From an uncultured Litoreibacter sp. (GTDB lineage: Bacteria; Pseudomonadota; Alphaproteobacteria; Rhodobacterales; Rhodobacteraceae): a stretch of DNA of 64,000 nucleotides. Made by a program: the position numbers and the translations under genes. This document shows positions 30,665 to 41,125 of this stretch, piece by piece (the stretch's first letter is position 1; each line of letters starts with the position of its first letter). The notes below the pieces were generated by a model. The model was not told the DNA's origin, ran no database searches, and saw only the letters and a list, made by a program, of their open reading frames with translations. The stretch is from contig CANLOU010000002.1 of NCBI GenBank assembly GCA_947492995.1, forward strand, positions 62,001-126,000, given 5' to 3'.

Positions 30665-30949
30665 ATGGAAACTGTTTTGATACATGTCTTTGGTGGCGTT
30701 CTTGGCGGCTCTGCAGGCGGCAAACTGAACGCGACATCCCATATGGGGCATGTCGGCAATGTGCTGGCAGGAGCTGTTGGCGGGGCTGCGGGCGGCAATC
30801 TGTTTGGCGGGCTGCTTGGCGCGGTGACGGGCGACGTGGCCTTTGGGGCCGGCGTCGTGGTTATTGTGACGCATCTGCTGGCCAGCGGCATGTCGGGCCT
30901 GTTTGCGCAAATGATCGCGGGCATGGTGAAGCACAGCATCACCCAGTAG
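30665..30949 (+). CDS. small glycine-zipper membrane protein
   Basis: GGVLGGSAGGKLNATSHMGHVGNVLAGAVGGAAGGNLFGGLLGA; tandem paralog at 31105. Confidence 0.7.
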   Translation: METVLIHVFGGVLGGSAGGKLNATSHMGHVGNVLAGAVGGAAGGNLFGGLLGAVTGDVAFGAGVVVIVTHLLASGMSGLFAQMIAGMVKHSITQ

Positions 30950-31104
30950 GCCCTGTCGGGCACCCCGATTGCGCCTATGGGGGAGCGAATGGGGGTATTT
31001 CCCCTTTCCAACATAGATGCTGAGTGGGACTGTCCTCAGGGCCCAACATCTGGGCGATACCGCCGCAAAAGGTGGGCATCTAAATAAGGGACGGAGACGA
31101 CATC

Positions 31105-31389
31105 ATGGAAAACATTCTGGCACAGGTCATCGGCGGCGCTATTGGCGGCACGGCGGGCGGCAAGGTCAATGAAGGCTCAAGCATGGGCGGCATTGGCAAC
31201 CTTATCGCAGGCGGCGCGGGCGGCGTTGTGGGCGGTCAGTTGCTGGGCGGCCTGTTGGGCGGCGCAGCGGGTGACGCGGGCGCGGGCATGGATATCGGGG
31301 CCATGGCGGGCAATCTGGTTGGCGGCGGCGTCGCTGGCATGGTGGTGCAGATGGTCGTCGGCATGGTCATGAAGAAGATGCGCGGCTAA
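31105..31389 (+). CDS. small glycine-zipper membrane protein (paralog)
   Basis: MENILAQVIGGAIGGTAGGKVNEGSSMGGIGNLIAGGAGGVVGGQLLGGLLGG. Confidence 0.75.
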   Translation: MENILAQVIGGAIGGTAGGKVNEGSSMGGIGNLIAGGAGGVVGGQLLGGLLGGAAGDAGAGMDIGAMAGNLVGGGVAGMVVQMVVGMVMKKMRG

Positions 31390-31421
31390 GCGCTCTACGG
31401 ATGAATGACTGAGTAGATTGT

Positions 31422-31451
31422 CCCCGTCGGAGCCTCCGGCGGGGATATTTT
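31422..31451. terminator. hairpin followed by ATATTTTTT
   Basis: ccccgtcgga-gcc-tccggcgggg (one U-G pair) then atatttttt. Confidence 0.65.
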
Positions 31452-31494
31452 TTAACATGGGAAGGGCAGGGCGCGCGTTAACCTTAATATGGGG

Positions 31495-32403
31495 TTAGCG
31501 GCCGCGGATACGTGGGTCGAGCGCGTCGCGCAGCCCGTCCCCCATATAGTTGACCCCCAGCACCGTCAGCGAGATCATCAGCCCGGGCCAGATGGCGCGT
31601 TCGGGATATTGCTGCAGGAAGTCGGTGCCGTCGCGCAGCAGCCGTCCCCAGGTCGGGAAATCGGGCGGGAAGCCAAGGCCAAGGAAGCTGAGCGAGCTTT
31701 CCGTGATGATCGCCGTGGCAATCCCCAGCGTGGCCGACACCATGATCGGCGACAGCACATTGGGCAGCACATGGCGGGTAATCATGCGCCGGTTCGGCGT
31801 GCCGATGGACCGCGCGGCCAGCACAAATTCCCGCTCCTTCAACGACAGCACGTCGCCGCGCACAATGCGCGCGGTCTGCATCCACGAGGTGATGCCGATG
31901 GCCGACACCATCAAGATGAAGATGCCGCCCTCGGGGCCGAACCGCGCCGACAGGGTCTCGCGAAACAGCATGATGACAACCAGCAAAAGCGGCAGCAGCG
32001 GCAGCGCCAGAAACAGGTCGGTGGTGCGCATCAAGATGCCGTCCAGCCGTTTGAAATAGCCCGCCAGCACCCCAATAAACGTGCCCAGCACTAGCGCGAT
32101 GAACATCGCCGTCAGCCCCACGGCCAGTGACACCCGCCCGCCGATCATCACCCGCGCAAACGTGTCGCGGCCCAGCTGGTCGGTGCCCATCGGGTGCCCC
32201 CAGCTGGGGCCCTGGTTGCGCGACCGGATGTCGATGGTGGTGGCGTCATAGGGCCACAGCAGCGGGCCGATCAGCACGCCAAACAAGATGATGACAAAGA
32301 AGATGGCCCCCAGCATCGCCCCCTTGTGCGACTTGAACTGGTCCCAGACGTCCCACCACTGGCTGCGGGCGGCTTTGCGGGTTTCCACGGGCGTATCAGT
32401 CAT
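31495..32403 (-). CDS. peptide ABC transporter permease (DppC/OppC)
   Basis: HPMGTDQLGRDTFARVMIGGRVSLAVGLTAMFIALVLGTFIGVLAGYF. Confidence 0.95.
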   Translation of the reverse strand: MTDTPVETRKAARSQWWDVWDQFKSHKGAMLGAIFFVIILFGVLIGPLLWPYDATTIDIRSRNQGPSWGHPMGTDQLGRDTFARVMIGGRVSLAVGLTAMFIALVLGTFIGVLAGYFKRLDGILMRTTDLFLALPLLPLLLVVIMLFRETLSARFGPEGGIFILMVSAIGITSWMQTARIVRGDVLSLKEREFVLAARSIGTPNRRMITRHVLPNVLSPIMVSATLGIATAIITESSLSFLGLGFPPDFPTWGRLLRDGTDFLQQYPERAIWPGLMISLTVLGVNYMGDGLRDALDPRIRGR

Positions 32404-33421
32404 ATCGGATCCTCGGGTCCAGCAGCCCGTACAAGACGTCTGCGATGAGGTTGAACAGCACGATCAGGATCGCAAAGATGAAGGTCAGCGTCTGCACCGT
32501 CGGCACGTCGCCGCCCTGGATGGCGATAATCAGCAGCTGCCCCAGCCCGTTCACCTTGAACACCTGCTCGGTGATGATGGCGCCGCCAAAGATGCCGGGG
32601 ATGCCCAGCGCAATAACCGTCACCACCGGGATCATGGAGTTGCGCAGCACATGCACCATCACCACGCCGCGTTCGCGCACGCCCTTGGCCCGCGCGGTGC
32701 GCACGTAATCCTGATTGAGGTTGTCCAGCATGGACGCCCGCGCGAAGCGCGAAATTTGCGCCGTGATCTGCAACGCCAGCACCATCACCGGCATAATCAT
32801 CTGGCGGAACTGGAATTTGAAGCTCTCCCAATCGGTGACCTGATGGGTGGTGTCGTAGATGGAGGGCAGCCACCAGAAGCTGTCATTGGGGATCATCACC
32901 GAGAAGATCACGATCACCAAAACCCCAGAGAAAAACGGCGGCACCGAGAAACCCACCATCGACACGAATGTGCCGGCCTGATCGAAGATCGAGTATTGCT
33001 TGTAGGCGGAATAGATGCCGATGGGCACCGCGATCAGGATGCCCACCACATAGGCAGTGCCGACCACCCACAGCGTTTGCGGCATGCGCTGCCAGATCAA
33101 ATCCATCACCGGCGAGCGGGTCTGGTAGGAAATCAGCCGCACCTCGCCTGCGGTGCCAAGGTCCCAGCCAAAGGCGGTCTCTAGGTAGATGCGCGGTTCC
33201 AGCCAGAAAAACTGCTTGAGCCAGAGGAAATACTGGAACAGCAGCGGCTTGTTGACCCCAAGGCTCTCGCGGATTTTTTCGCGGACCTCGGGGGGGATGG
33301 TCAAAGGAAGGTTCGACGTCGGGTCGGACGGCGACAGCTTCACGATCAGAAAGATCACGAAAGAAATGAACAGAAGCGTCGGGATCGTCAGGATCAGCCG
33401 GCGGATCGTGTATGTCAGCAT
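32396..33421 (-). CDS. peptide ABC transporter permease (DppB/OppB)
   Basis: RRLILTIPTLLFISFVIFLIVKLSPSDP; DYVRTARAKGVRERGVVMVHVLRNSMIPVVTVIAL. Confidence 0.95.
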   Translation of the reverse strand: MLTYTIRRLILTIPTLLFISFVIFLIVKLSPSDPTSNLPLTIPPEVREKIRESLGVNKPLLFQYFLWLKQFFWLEPRIYLETAFGWDLGTAGEVRLISYQTRSPVMDLIWQRMPQTLWVVGTAYVVGILIAVPIGIYSAYKQYSIFDQAGTFVSMVGFSVPPFFSGVLVIVIFSVMIPNDSFWWLPSIYDTTHQVTDWESFKFQFRQMIMPVMVLALQITAQISRFARASMLDNLNQDYVRTARAKGVRERGVVMVHVLRNSMIPVVTVIALGIPGIFGGAIITEQVFKVNGLGQLLIIAIQGGDVPTVQTLTFIFAILIVLFNLIADVLYGLLDPRIRYD

Positions 33422-33460
33422 GGGGCGACGCCTCGGTTCAGGTCTTTACGAATGGAGGGA

Positions 33461-33525
33461 GTAGGGCGGGGAAAACCCCCGCCTTACCGATGGTTTAGGC
33501 CGTAGGGTGCGTGATTTCACGCACC
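33461..33525. repeat. two REP-like hairpins between the substrate-binding and permease genes
   Basis: gtagggcgggg/ccccgccttac and ggtgcgtga-tt-tcacgcacc. Confidence 0.6.
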
Positions 33526-33532
33526 GCCACGT

Positions 33533-35248
33533 TTATTCCGGTACGCGGTACCAGTCCTTGATGTTCCACAGCTCGGAATCCCAGTCAGAGATCAAGACGC
33601 CGCCCAGAGTGTTGGCATGGGCCGACACGCCGCCACGGTGAACCAGCGGGATGATCGAGTAGCTGGCCATCAGCATGTCGTTCATCTCTTTCACAATCGC
33701 CGCGCGGGCCTCGATGCCAGCGGTTTGCGCCAGCTTGTCGACCAATGCGTCATATGCCGGGTCACAGAACCGCTGCATGTTGGACCCCTGCCACTGTGTC
33801 TCGGGGCTTGGGATCTCGTTGCAGCGCCAGTTGGCCATATAGGCTTCCGGGTCCACGCCTGCGAAGTTGTTGGTGTACATCTCCACGTCGGCAAAGAACT
33901 TCTGGAACGTGTCCGGGCTGGCCGGGTCGCCGCCAAAGAACACCGACGCGTCGATGTTGCGCAGCTCGGCGTTGATGCCGATCTCGGACCACCACTGCTT
34001 GATAAGCGCCTGGGTGTCCTGACGGACCGCGTTGGTCGAGGTCTGGTAGGTCACGCTCAGCTCGTTGCCGTCCAGCTCGCGCACGCCGTCGCCATTGGTG
34101 TCGACGATGCCCGCCTCATCCAGCAGCGCGTTGGCGCCGGCGATGTCTTGGGTTTTGCAGCTGTCATTGGCGGTCGAGGCGTACACCTCAGGCGCCGGCA
34201 GCACGTTGCAGGTGACCTGACCACCGGCGCCGTAGCCGATGTCAACGATCAGGGAACGGTCAATCGCCATCGACATGGCTTGGCCGATGCGCTTGTCGGT
34301 CAGGAATGGGTGAGGGTGCTTCAGCGTCGCACGCTCGTCGCCCAGGGCCGGGTCGGGGTTCGACTGGTTGATGTGCAGACGCTCAACGGATGTGCCAAAC
34401 GCGGTCTTGACGGAGCCAAGGCCCTTGCTTTCCATCTCGGCCAATACGGTTGGGTCGATCTGCAGGTTCCACGCGTAGTCAAATTCGCCTGTTTCCAAAA
34501 CCGAACGCGCCGCAGCCGCAGCGTCGCCGCCGCCTTTGAAGTTCACGCTTGAGAAGGCGGGCTTGCCCTCTTCGCGGAACATGTCGTTGGCTTCGAACTG
34601 GATCACGTCATTGGCTTTGAATTCGGTGACTTTGAACGGGCCGGTGCCGATGGGGCCAAAGTTGGCGTCGGTGCAGGTTGGGGCGTTCGCGCCAAGGCAG
34701 TCCTTGAACTGCGCCTCTTGCAGGATCGGGCTTTCGCCACCAACAAGGGCGGTATACGGGAACGGCTTGGGCGCGTTGAAGGTGATCTTGATGGTCAGAT
34801 CGTCCACGGCCTCGACGCTTTCTACGCCGTCAAAGTAGCTGGCCTGTGCGCAGCCGCCATTCGGGTCGGTGCAGTATTTCCAGGTGAACACCGCGTCGCT
34901 GGCTGTCAGGTCGGTGCCGTCGGACCACTTGACGCCCTCTTTCAGCTTCCAGGTGATCGAAGTCAGGTCCTCGGCCACGCCGCCATTGTCGACCGTGGGG
35001 ATTTCGGCGGCCAGCCAAGGCAGCAGCTCACCCGTGTTCGAGAACCGGCCCAGCGATTCCAGCACCAACGAGGCGCTTTCCACCTCTTTCGTGCCGCCCG
35101 ACAGATACGGGTTCAGCGTCGATGGCGCTTGCCAGTAAATGATGTTGAGCTGGCCGTCGCGGCCCCGCTCGCCTTCATGGCCGTCGGCAAATAGCGGCGA
35201 AGCCGCCATCATCGCCGCAGCGCCCAATAATGTTGCTCTTAAAGTCAT
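33533..35248 (-). CDS. peptide ABC transporter substrate-binding protein (SBP family 5)
   Basis: Signal peptide; LNIIYWQAPSTLNPYLSGGTKEVESASLVLESL; VKWSDGTDLTASDAVFTW. Confidence 0.93.
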   Translation of the reverse strand: MTLRATLLGAAAMMAASPLFADGHEGERGRDGQLNIIYWQAPSTLNPYLSGGTKEVESASLVLESLGRFSNTGELLPWLAAEIPTVDNGGVAEDLTSITWKLKEGVKWSDGTDLTASDAVFTWKYCTDPNGGCAQASYFDGVESVEAVDDLTIKITFNAPKPFPYTALVGGESPILQEAQFKDCLGANAPTCTDANFGPIGTGPFKVTEFKANDVIQFEANDMFREEGKPAFSSVNFKGGGDAAAAARSVLETGEFDYAWNLQIDPTVLAEMESKGLGSVKTAFGTSVERLHINQSNPDPALGDERATLKHPHPFLTDKRIGQAMSMAIDRSLIVDIGYGAGGQVTCNVLPAPEVYASTANDSCKTQDIAGANALLDEAGIVDTNGDGVRELDGNELSVTYQTSTNAVRQDTQALIKQWWSEIGINAELRNIDASVFFGGDPASPDTFQKFFADVEMYTNNFAGVDPEAYMANWRCNEIPSPETQWQGSNMQRFCDPAYDALVDKLAQTAGIEARAAIVKEMNDMLMASYSIIPLVHRGGVSAHANTLGGVLISDWDSELWNIKDWYRVPE

Positions 35249-35271
35249 TGGTAGTCTCCCAGTTTGGATGC

Positions 35272-36300
35272 TCATAAGTCCTCGGCTGTCGCCTTAACGG
35301 CGATCTCGTCTACGTCATTATAGTGGTGGCAAGACACGAAGCGGCCCGGCAGGACCTCCCGGAATGTGGGCTCTTCGCGTTTGCAAATGTCCATGACCGC
35401 TGGGCAGCGGGTGCAAAAGTTGCAGCCTCGCGGCGGGTTCGAGGGCGACGGCACGTCGCCCGTCAAAATCACCCGCTCGACCTTGGATTCGATGCTCGGG
35501 TCCGGCTCCGGCACCGCCGAGAGCAGCGCCTTGGTGTAGGGGTGCAGCGGCTCGGAATAGATGTCGTCGCGCGGGGCCAGCTCCACAATGCGGCCCAGAT
35601 ACATCACCGCCACGCGGTCGGCGATGTGGCGCACCATGGACAGGTCGTGGCTGATAAACAGATAGGTCAGCCCCATCGTTTCCTGCAGCTCTTCCAGCAG
35701 GTTCACCACCTGCGCTTGGATCGACACGTCCAAAGCGGCAATCGGCTCGTCGCACACGATGAATTTGGGGCTCAACGCCAGGGCCCGCGCAATCCCGATG
35801 CGCTGGCGCTGCCCGCCGGAAAATTCGTGGCTGTACCGTTTCGCAAAGTCGCGGTTCAGCCCCACCTGGTCCATCAGGTCGCCCACGCGGTCCTCGCGTT
35901 CCAGCTTGGTCATCTTGAGGTGTTCGCGCAGCGGCTCGGCAATGATCTCGCCCACGGTCATGCGCGGGTTCAGCGACGCCTGCGGGTCCTGAAAGATCAT
36001 CTGCATCGTCGGCCGCATCTTGCGCAGCTTCTCTGGGCTGGCATGCGCAATGTCGTAGTCGTCAATCTTAACGGTGCCGTCGGTCAGCTCGTACAAGCGC
36101 AGCAGCGCGCGGCCCACGGTGGATTTGCCGCAGCCGGATTCCCCAACCAAACCAAGGGTTTCGCCCTCCTTGATCTCGAACGAGATCCCGTCCACCGCCT
36201 TCACCTCCCCAACCCGGCGGCGCAGCAGCCCGCCATAGATCGGGAAATGCATCTTCAGGTTGTCGACCTGCACCAAGGGCTTCAACGGGTCATCCAGCAT
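35272..36300 (-). CDS. peptide ABC transporter ATP-binding protein (DppF/OppF)
   Basis: [53 protein letters not shown]. Confidence 0.94.
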   Translation of the reverse strand: MLDDPLKPLVQVDNLKMHFPIYGGLLRRRVGEVKAVDGISFEIKEGETLGLVGESGCGKSTVGRALLRLYELTDGTVKIDDYDIAHASPEKLRKMRPTMQMIFQDPQASLNPRMTVGEIIAEPLREHLKMTKLEREDRVGDLMDQVGLNRDFAKRYSHEFSGGQRQRIGIARALALSPKFIVCDEPIAALDVSIQAQVVNLLEELQETMGLTYLFISHDLSMVRHIADRVAVMYLGRIVELAPRDDIYSEPLHPYTKALLSAVPEPDPSIESKVERVILTGDVPSPSNPPRGCNFCTRCPAVMDICKREEPTFREVLPGRFVSCHHYNDVDEIAVKATAEDL

Positions 36301-37289
36301 CAGGCGCCCCCGAAATCATGGTGGCAGGCGGCGTCATGCGACGGCCCCACGGGGCGTCGCAAAGGGTTCTCAACGTCGCAGCGCTCAAAGCGGTGCGGGC
36401 AGCGGTCGCGGAACGGGCAGGCGGCGGGCGCGCCCGCCAAAATCGGCGGCTGGCCCTCGATCACGTTCAGCTTCTCGGCCCGTGTCCCGCGCACCGATGG
36501 AATCGTTTCAAGCAAGGCCCGCGTGTAGGGGTGCTGCGGGTTGCCAAACAGCTCCCGCACCGGGGCCTGTTCGACCACTTGGCCGCCATACATCACCATC
36601 ACGCGGTCCGCGATGCCCGCAATCACGCCAAGGTCATGGGTGATCCAGATGATCGCCATGCCCAGCTTTTCGCGCAGGTCTTTGACCAGCTCGATGATCT
36701 GCGCCTGAATGGTCACGTCCAGCGCGGTGGTCGGCTCGTCGGCAATCAGCACTTTGGGGTCGCAGGCCAGCGCAATCGCGATCATCACCCGCTGCCGCAT
36801 GCCGCCGGAAAACTGGTGTGGGAAGTCCTTAAGACGCCGCGCGGCGTCGGGGATGCCGACCAGTTCCAGTAGTTCAACCGCCCGCGCCCGCGCGGCGGTC
36901 TTCTTCATTCCCATATGTATCCGCAACGGCTCCATGATCTGGGAGCCGACATTGAACACCGGGTTCAGCGAGGTCATCGGGTCCTGAAACACAAACCCGA
37001 TCTTGCCGCCGCGGACATGGCGCAAATCATTGTAGGGGATTTTCAGCAGGTCTTGGCCGTCAAACAGAACCTCGCCGTGTCGCACGTCGGCGGGGGGCGA
37101 GGGCAGCAGCCCGATCAGCGACATCATGGTCACCGATTTGCCGGAGCCGGACTCGCCCACAACGCCCAGCAATTCGCCCGGTTTCACGTCAAAGCTGACA
37201 GAATTGACGGCGTGAACCTCACCCCCACGGGTTTTGAACACGGTCTTCAGGTCTTTGACGTCAAGGACTGGCAGCGCCCCGTCTGGCAT
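36300..37289 (-). CDS. peptide ABC transporter ATP-binding protein (DppD/OppD)
   Basis: [54 protein letters not shown]. Confidence 0.94.
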   Translation of the reverse strand: MPDGALPVLDVKDLKTVFKTRGGEVHAVNSVSFDVKPGELLGVVGESGSGKSVTMMSLIGLLPSPPADVRHGEVLFDGQDLLKIPYNDLRHVRGGKIGFVFQDPMTSLNPVFNVGSQIMEPLRIHMGMKKTAARARAVELLELVGIPDAARRLKDFPHQFSGGMRQRVMIAIALACDPKVLIADEPTTALDVTIQAQIIELVKDLREKLGMAIIWITHDLGVIAGIADRVMVMYGGQVVEQAPVRELFGNPQHPYTRALLETIPSVRGTRAEKLNVIEGQPPILAGAPAACPFRDRCPHRFERCDVENPLRRPVGPSHDAACHHDFGGA

Positions 37290-37520
37290 GTAATTCCCCT
37301 TGCTGGCCCTGATATATGGCGTCGTTTCATCGCGCCAGGTGCCGTTCGTAAGCCCTGACGTTAACACTCTAAAATCATCTGGCAACGCATTTTTCCCATA
37401 CCTTGCGTCAGGTTGCGGCATATGCCTGTTTCTTACGCAGATACCGCGTGGCTTGACCTTTGCGGGGCGCAGGCCCACGGTCAGGCCATATCATTCTTTC
37501 CCGCCCCTCGGAGGTTTCTC

Positions 37521-38672
37521 GTGGACGCACGCGCATTGATGGACAAGCTGGTGTCATTCCCGACGGTCAGCAAGGTGTCGAACCTCGATCTGATTGATTG
37601 GGTGGAGGACTATCTCGACGGCCACGGCGTCAAGGCCACCCGCGTCTATAATGACGACCGCACCAAGGCCAATCTTTATGCCAATGTCGGGCCAGAGGTC
37701 GCGGGCGGGGTCATCCTGTCGGGCCATACCGATGTGGTGCCCGTTGAGGGGCAGGCCTGGGACACCGATCCCTTCACAGTCACGCAGGTGGGCGACAAGC
37801 TCTACGGGCGCGGCACGTGCGATATGAAAGGCTTCGACGCGCTGGCGCTCGCCGCCGTGCCGCTGGCCTTGGACCGCGGCATCAAACGCCCGATCCAGAT
37901 CGCGCTCAGCTATGACGAGGAAGTCGGCTGCGTCGGGGCCCCCTTCATGATCGCCGAGATGCGCAAGCATATGCCGCCCGCATCCGCCGCCATCATCGGC
38001 GAGCCGTCGATGATGAAAACCGTCTCCGGCCACAAGGGCGGCTACGGCTGGGGCATCCACATTCACGGGTTCGAGGTGCATTCCTCCCTGATGCACACCG
38101 GCGTCAACGCAATCATGGAAGGCGCGCGGCTGATCGGGTGGGCCAACGATCTGAATGACGAGATACGCGCCCGCACCCCGTCCGAGGTCGCCGCGCAGTT
38201 CGAACCGCCCTTCACCACTTGCCACACCGGCATGATTGCGGGCGGCACCGCGCATAATATCACCGCCAAGGATTGCGTCTTCAGCATTGATTTCCGCCTC
38301 GTGCCCAGCGACGACATTGCGGAGTACCGCGACCGCCTCATGGCCAAAATCGCGGAGGTCGAGGCGCAGATGCAGGCAATCGTCCCCGAAACCCGCATCG
38401 AGGTCGCGCAGCGCTTCCACGTCCCGGGCCTCAAGCCCGAAGAAGACGGCGAGGCCGAACGCCTCGTGCGCCAACTCACGGGCGACAACGGCAATCACGT
38501 CGTCAGCTACGGCACCGAGGCCGGCCAGTTTCAGGAAAAAGACTACAGCGCCATCATCTGCGGCCCCGGCGACATCGCGCAGGCGCACCAACCCAACGAA
38601 TTCATTTCCATCGACCAATTCAAACAAGGCGAGCAGTTTATCGCCAAGCTGGTTGACCATCTGGCCAACTGA
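37521..38672 (+). CDS. argE: acetylornithine deacetylase-like M20 hydrolase
   Basis: VILSGHTDVVPVEGQAWDTDPFTVTQVGDKLYGRGTCDMKGFDAL; GTG start after CGGAGG. Confidence 0.85.
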   Translation: MDARALMDKLVSFPTVSKVSNLDLIDWVEDYLDGHGVKATRVYNDDRTKANLYANVGPEVAGGVILSGHTDVVPVEGQAWDTDPFTVTQVGDKLYGRGTCDMKGFDALALAAVPLALDRGIKRPIQIALSYDEEVGCVGAPFMIAEMRKHMPPASAAIIGEPSMMKTVSGHKGGYGWGIHIHGFEVHSSLMHTGVNAIMEGARLIGWANDLNDEIRARTPSEVAAQFEPPFTTCHTGMIAGGTAHNITAKDCVFSIDFRLVPSDDIAEYRDRLMAKIAEVEAQMQAIVPETRIEVAQRFHVPGLKPEEDGEAERLVRQLTGDNGNHVVSYGTEAGQFQEKDYSAIICGPGDIAQAHQPNEFISIDQFKQGEQFIAKLVDHLAN

Positions 38673-38764
38673 CCCAATTTACAGTGAGACCCTCATGCGC
38701 ATGAAAACCGCATGAAATACACATCAAATACATATTTGAGATTTTCCTCGAAAGGACCGCCTCC

Positions 38765-39925
38765 ATGCCCGTCAAAAACCGCTTTTCCGAGATGCTGCCA
38801 GAGATCACCGCCTGGCGGCGTGATATCCACGAAAATCCGGAGATTCTGTTCGAGACGCACCGCACATCGGCCCTTGTGGCCGACAAGCTGAAGGAATTCG
38901 GCTGCGACGACATCGCCACCGGCATTGGCCGCACGGGCGTGGTGGGCGTCATCAAAGGCAAGTCAAATAAATCGGGCAAAACCATCGCCTTACGTGCCGA
39001 TATGGACGCGCTTCCGATCTTTGAGGCGACGGGGCTGGACTACGCCTCCAAGACCGATGGGGCCATGCATGCCTGCGGCCATGACGGCCACACCGCGATG
39101 CTTTTGGGCGCTGCCAAATATCTGGCCGAGACCCGCAATTTTGACGGCACCGTGGTGGTCATCTTCCAACCCGCCGAAGAAGGCGGCGGCGGCGGCAAGG
39201 AGATGTGTGACGACGGCATGATGGACCGTTTCGGCATTGACGAGGTCTACGGCATGCACAACTGGCCCGGCAAACCCGTAGGCTCCTTCGCCATCCGCCC
39301 CGGCGCGTTCTTTGCGGCCACAGATACGTTTGAAATCAAGGTGATAGGCAAAGGCGGCCACGCCGCCAAGCCGCAGGAAACGGTCGATACAACCGTGATG
39401 GCGTCGCATCTGGTGATCGCTTTGCAGACGCTTGTGTCGCGCAACGCCGATCCGGTGCAGCAGATGGTGGTTTCCGTCACCTCCTTCGAGACCGAAAGCA
39501 AAGCCTTCAACGTCATCCCCGAGACGGTCACCGTCAAAGGCACCATCCGCACCATGTCGCCCGAAATGCGCGCGCTGGCCGCCAAACGCCTGCCCGAGAT
39601 CGCGCAAGGCGTCGCGGCGACCTTCGGCGGGACGATGGATATCAATTACATGAACGGCTACCCCGTCATGGTAAACCACGAGGAACAAACGGAATTTGCG
39701 GCCTCCGTCGCGGCCAAAGTGTCCGGAAATTGCGAGGACGCGCCGTTGGTGATGGGCGGCGAAGATTTCGCCTTCATGCTCGAAGAACGCCCTGGCGCCT
39801 ACATATTGGTCGGCAATGGCGACACCGCCCCGGTCCATCACCCCGAATACAACTTCAACGACGAAACCATCCCCGCAGGCTGTTCGTGGTGGGCAGGCAT
39901 TGTCGAAGAACGGCTGGCCGTTTGA
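38765..39925 (+). CDS. M20 amidohydrolase (hippurate hydrolase-like)
   Basis: WRRDIHENPEILFETHRTSALVADKL; HACGHDGHTAMLLGAAKYLAE; VIFQPAEEGGGGGKEM. Confidence 0.92.
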   Translation: MPVKNRFSEMLPEITAWRRDIHENPEILFETHRTSALVADKLKEFGCDDIATGIGRTGVVGVIKGKSNKSGKTIALRADMDALPIFEATGLDYASKTDGAMHACGHDGHTAMLLGAAKYLAETRNFDGTVVVIFQPAEEGGGGGKEMCDDGMMDRFGIDEVYGMHNWPGKPVGSFAIRPGAFFAATDTFEIKVIGKGGHAAKPQETVDTTVMASHLVIALQTLVSRNADPVQQMVVSVTSFETESKAFNVIPETVTVKGTIRTMSPEMRALAAKRLPEIAQGVAATFGGTMDINYMNGYPVMVNHEEQTEFAASVAAKVSGNCEDAPLVMGGEDFAFMLEERPGAYILVGNGDTAPVHHPEYNFNDETIPAGCSWWAGIVEERLAV

Positions 39926-40028
39926 TCCAATTGGGCGCGTCCCGCGCGTTTGATGTTTTGCGTTCTTTGAGGGAGCTTTGCTCCCTCAGCCACGCGGGCA
40001 AACTCCCTCAGCATATTTGTAGCAAAAA
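39924..40028 (+). repeat. dispersed intergenic repeat, copy 2
   Basis: Near-identical to 17505-17602; stem tgagggagc-ttt-gctccctca. Confidence 0.75.
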
Positions 40029-40035
40029 GAAGCGG

Positions 40036-41040
40036 TTAGCCGCCTGTATGGCTCATATGACGGGTCATTTGGCCGCCCAGTTCCTGACGGGAATAGTCGA
40101 AATCATGGCCTTTGGGTTTCAGCCCGATGGCCGCGCGAATGGCCTCTTCCAGGGGGGCATCCGCCTCGGACGACCGCAAAGGCGCCCGTAGGTCGGATTT
40201 CCCTTCCTGCCCAAGGCAGGTGTAAATCTCACCGGTGCAGGTCACCCGCACCCGGTTGCAGCTTTCGCAGAAGTTGTGTGTCAGCGGGGTGATAAGCCCA
40301 ACCCGCTGCCCGGTTTCTTCCAGCCGCATGTAACGCGCAGGCCCGCCGGTGCGGTCAGGCAGGTCGGTCAAAGTGAATTCTTCATCCAGCTTGGTGCGCA
40401 GGTCTTTCAGCGACCAGTATTGGCCAATGCGGTTTTCGTTGCCGATGTCGCCCATCGGCATGACTTCGATGAAGGTCAGATCCATCCCCAATTCGGCGCA
40501 CCACGCGGCGATGAAAAACAGCTCGTCCTCGTTGAAGTCTTTCAGGGCCACGACGTTGATCTTCACCTTCAGCCCGGCCTTCAGCGCCGCGTCAACGCCG
40601 CGCAGAACCTGCGCGAGGCGGCCCCAGCGGGTGATTTCGGCGAATTTCGCCTCGTCCAGCGTATCCAGCGAGATATTCACCCGCCGCACGCCCGCGGCGT
40701 ATAGGTCATCGGCAAACCGCTCCAGCTGCGACCCGTTGGTCGTCAGCGTCAGCTCTTTCAAATCGCCGCTGTCCAGATGCCGCTTCATGCCGTCAAAGAA
40801 GGTCATGATGCCGCGCCGCACCAATGGCTCGCCCCCGGTGATGCGTAGCTTTTCAACGCCCAGCCGGATAAAGCTGGAACACAAGCGGTCCAGCTCCTCC
40901 AGAGACAGCAGCTCTTTTTTCGGCAGGAATGTCATGTTTTCCGACATGCAGTAGACGCAGCGGAAATCGCACCGGTCCGTGACGGACAGGCGCAGATAGG
41001 TGATGGCGCGTTGGAACGGGTCGATTAAGGGGGCGGTCAT
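40036..41040 (-). CDS. moaA: GTP 3',8-cyclase (molybdopterin cofactor biosynthesis)
   Basis: [18 protein letters not shown] radical SAM motif; [36 protein letters not shown]. Confidence 0.96.
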   Translation of the reverse strand: MTAPLIDPFQRAITYLRLSVTDRCDFRCVYCMSENMTFLPKKELLSLEELDRLCSSFIRLGVEKLRITGGEPLVRRGIMTFFDGMKRHLDSGDLKELTLTTNGSQLERFADDLYAAGVRRVNISLDTLDEAKFAEITRWGRLAQVLRGVDAALKAGLKVKINVVALKDFNEDELFFIAAWCAELGMDLTFIEVMPMGDIGNENRIGQYWSLKDLRTKLDEEFTLTDLPDRTGGPARYMRLEETGQRVGLITPLTHNFCESCNRVRVTCTGEIYTCLGQEGKSDLRAPLRSSEADAPLEEAIRAAIGLKPKGHDFDYSRQELGGQMTRHMSHTGG

Positions 41041-41125
41041 GCCCAGACCCTAGCGGTGGCAAAGCCCCGCCACAAGCGCCAGATGATACGTTGAAGCGGT
41101 CGTGATTTGGGCCTACGGTTCGCCC

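Noticed and set aside
35323-36528. 401-aa plus-strand ORF opposite DppF/DppD genes
   Set aside because: Antisense to two ABC ATPase genes; no independent support.
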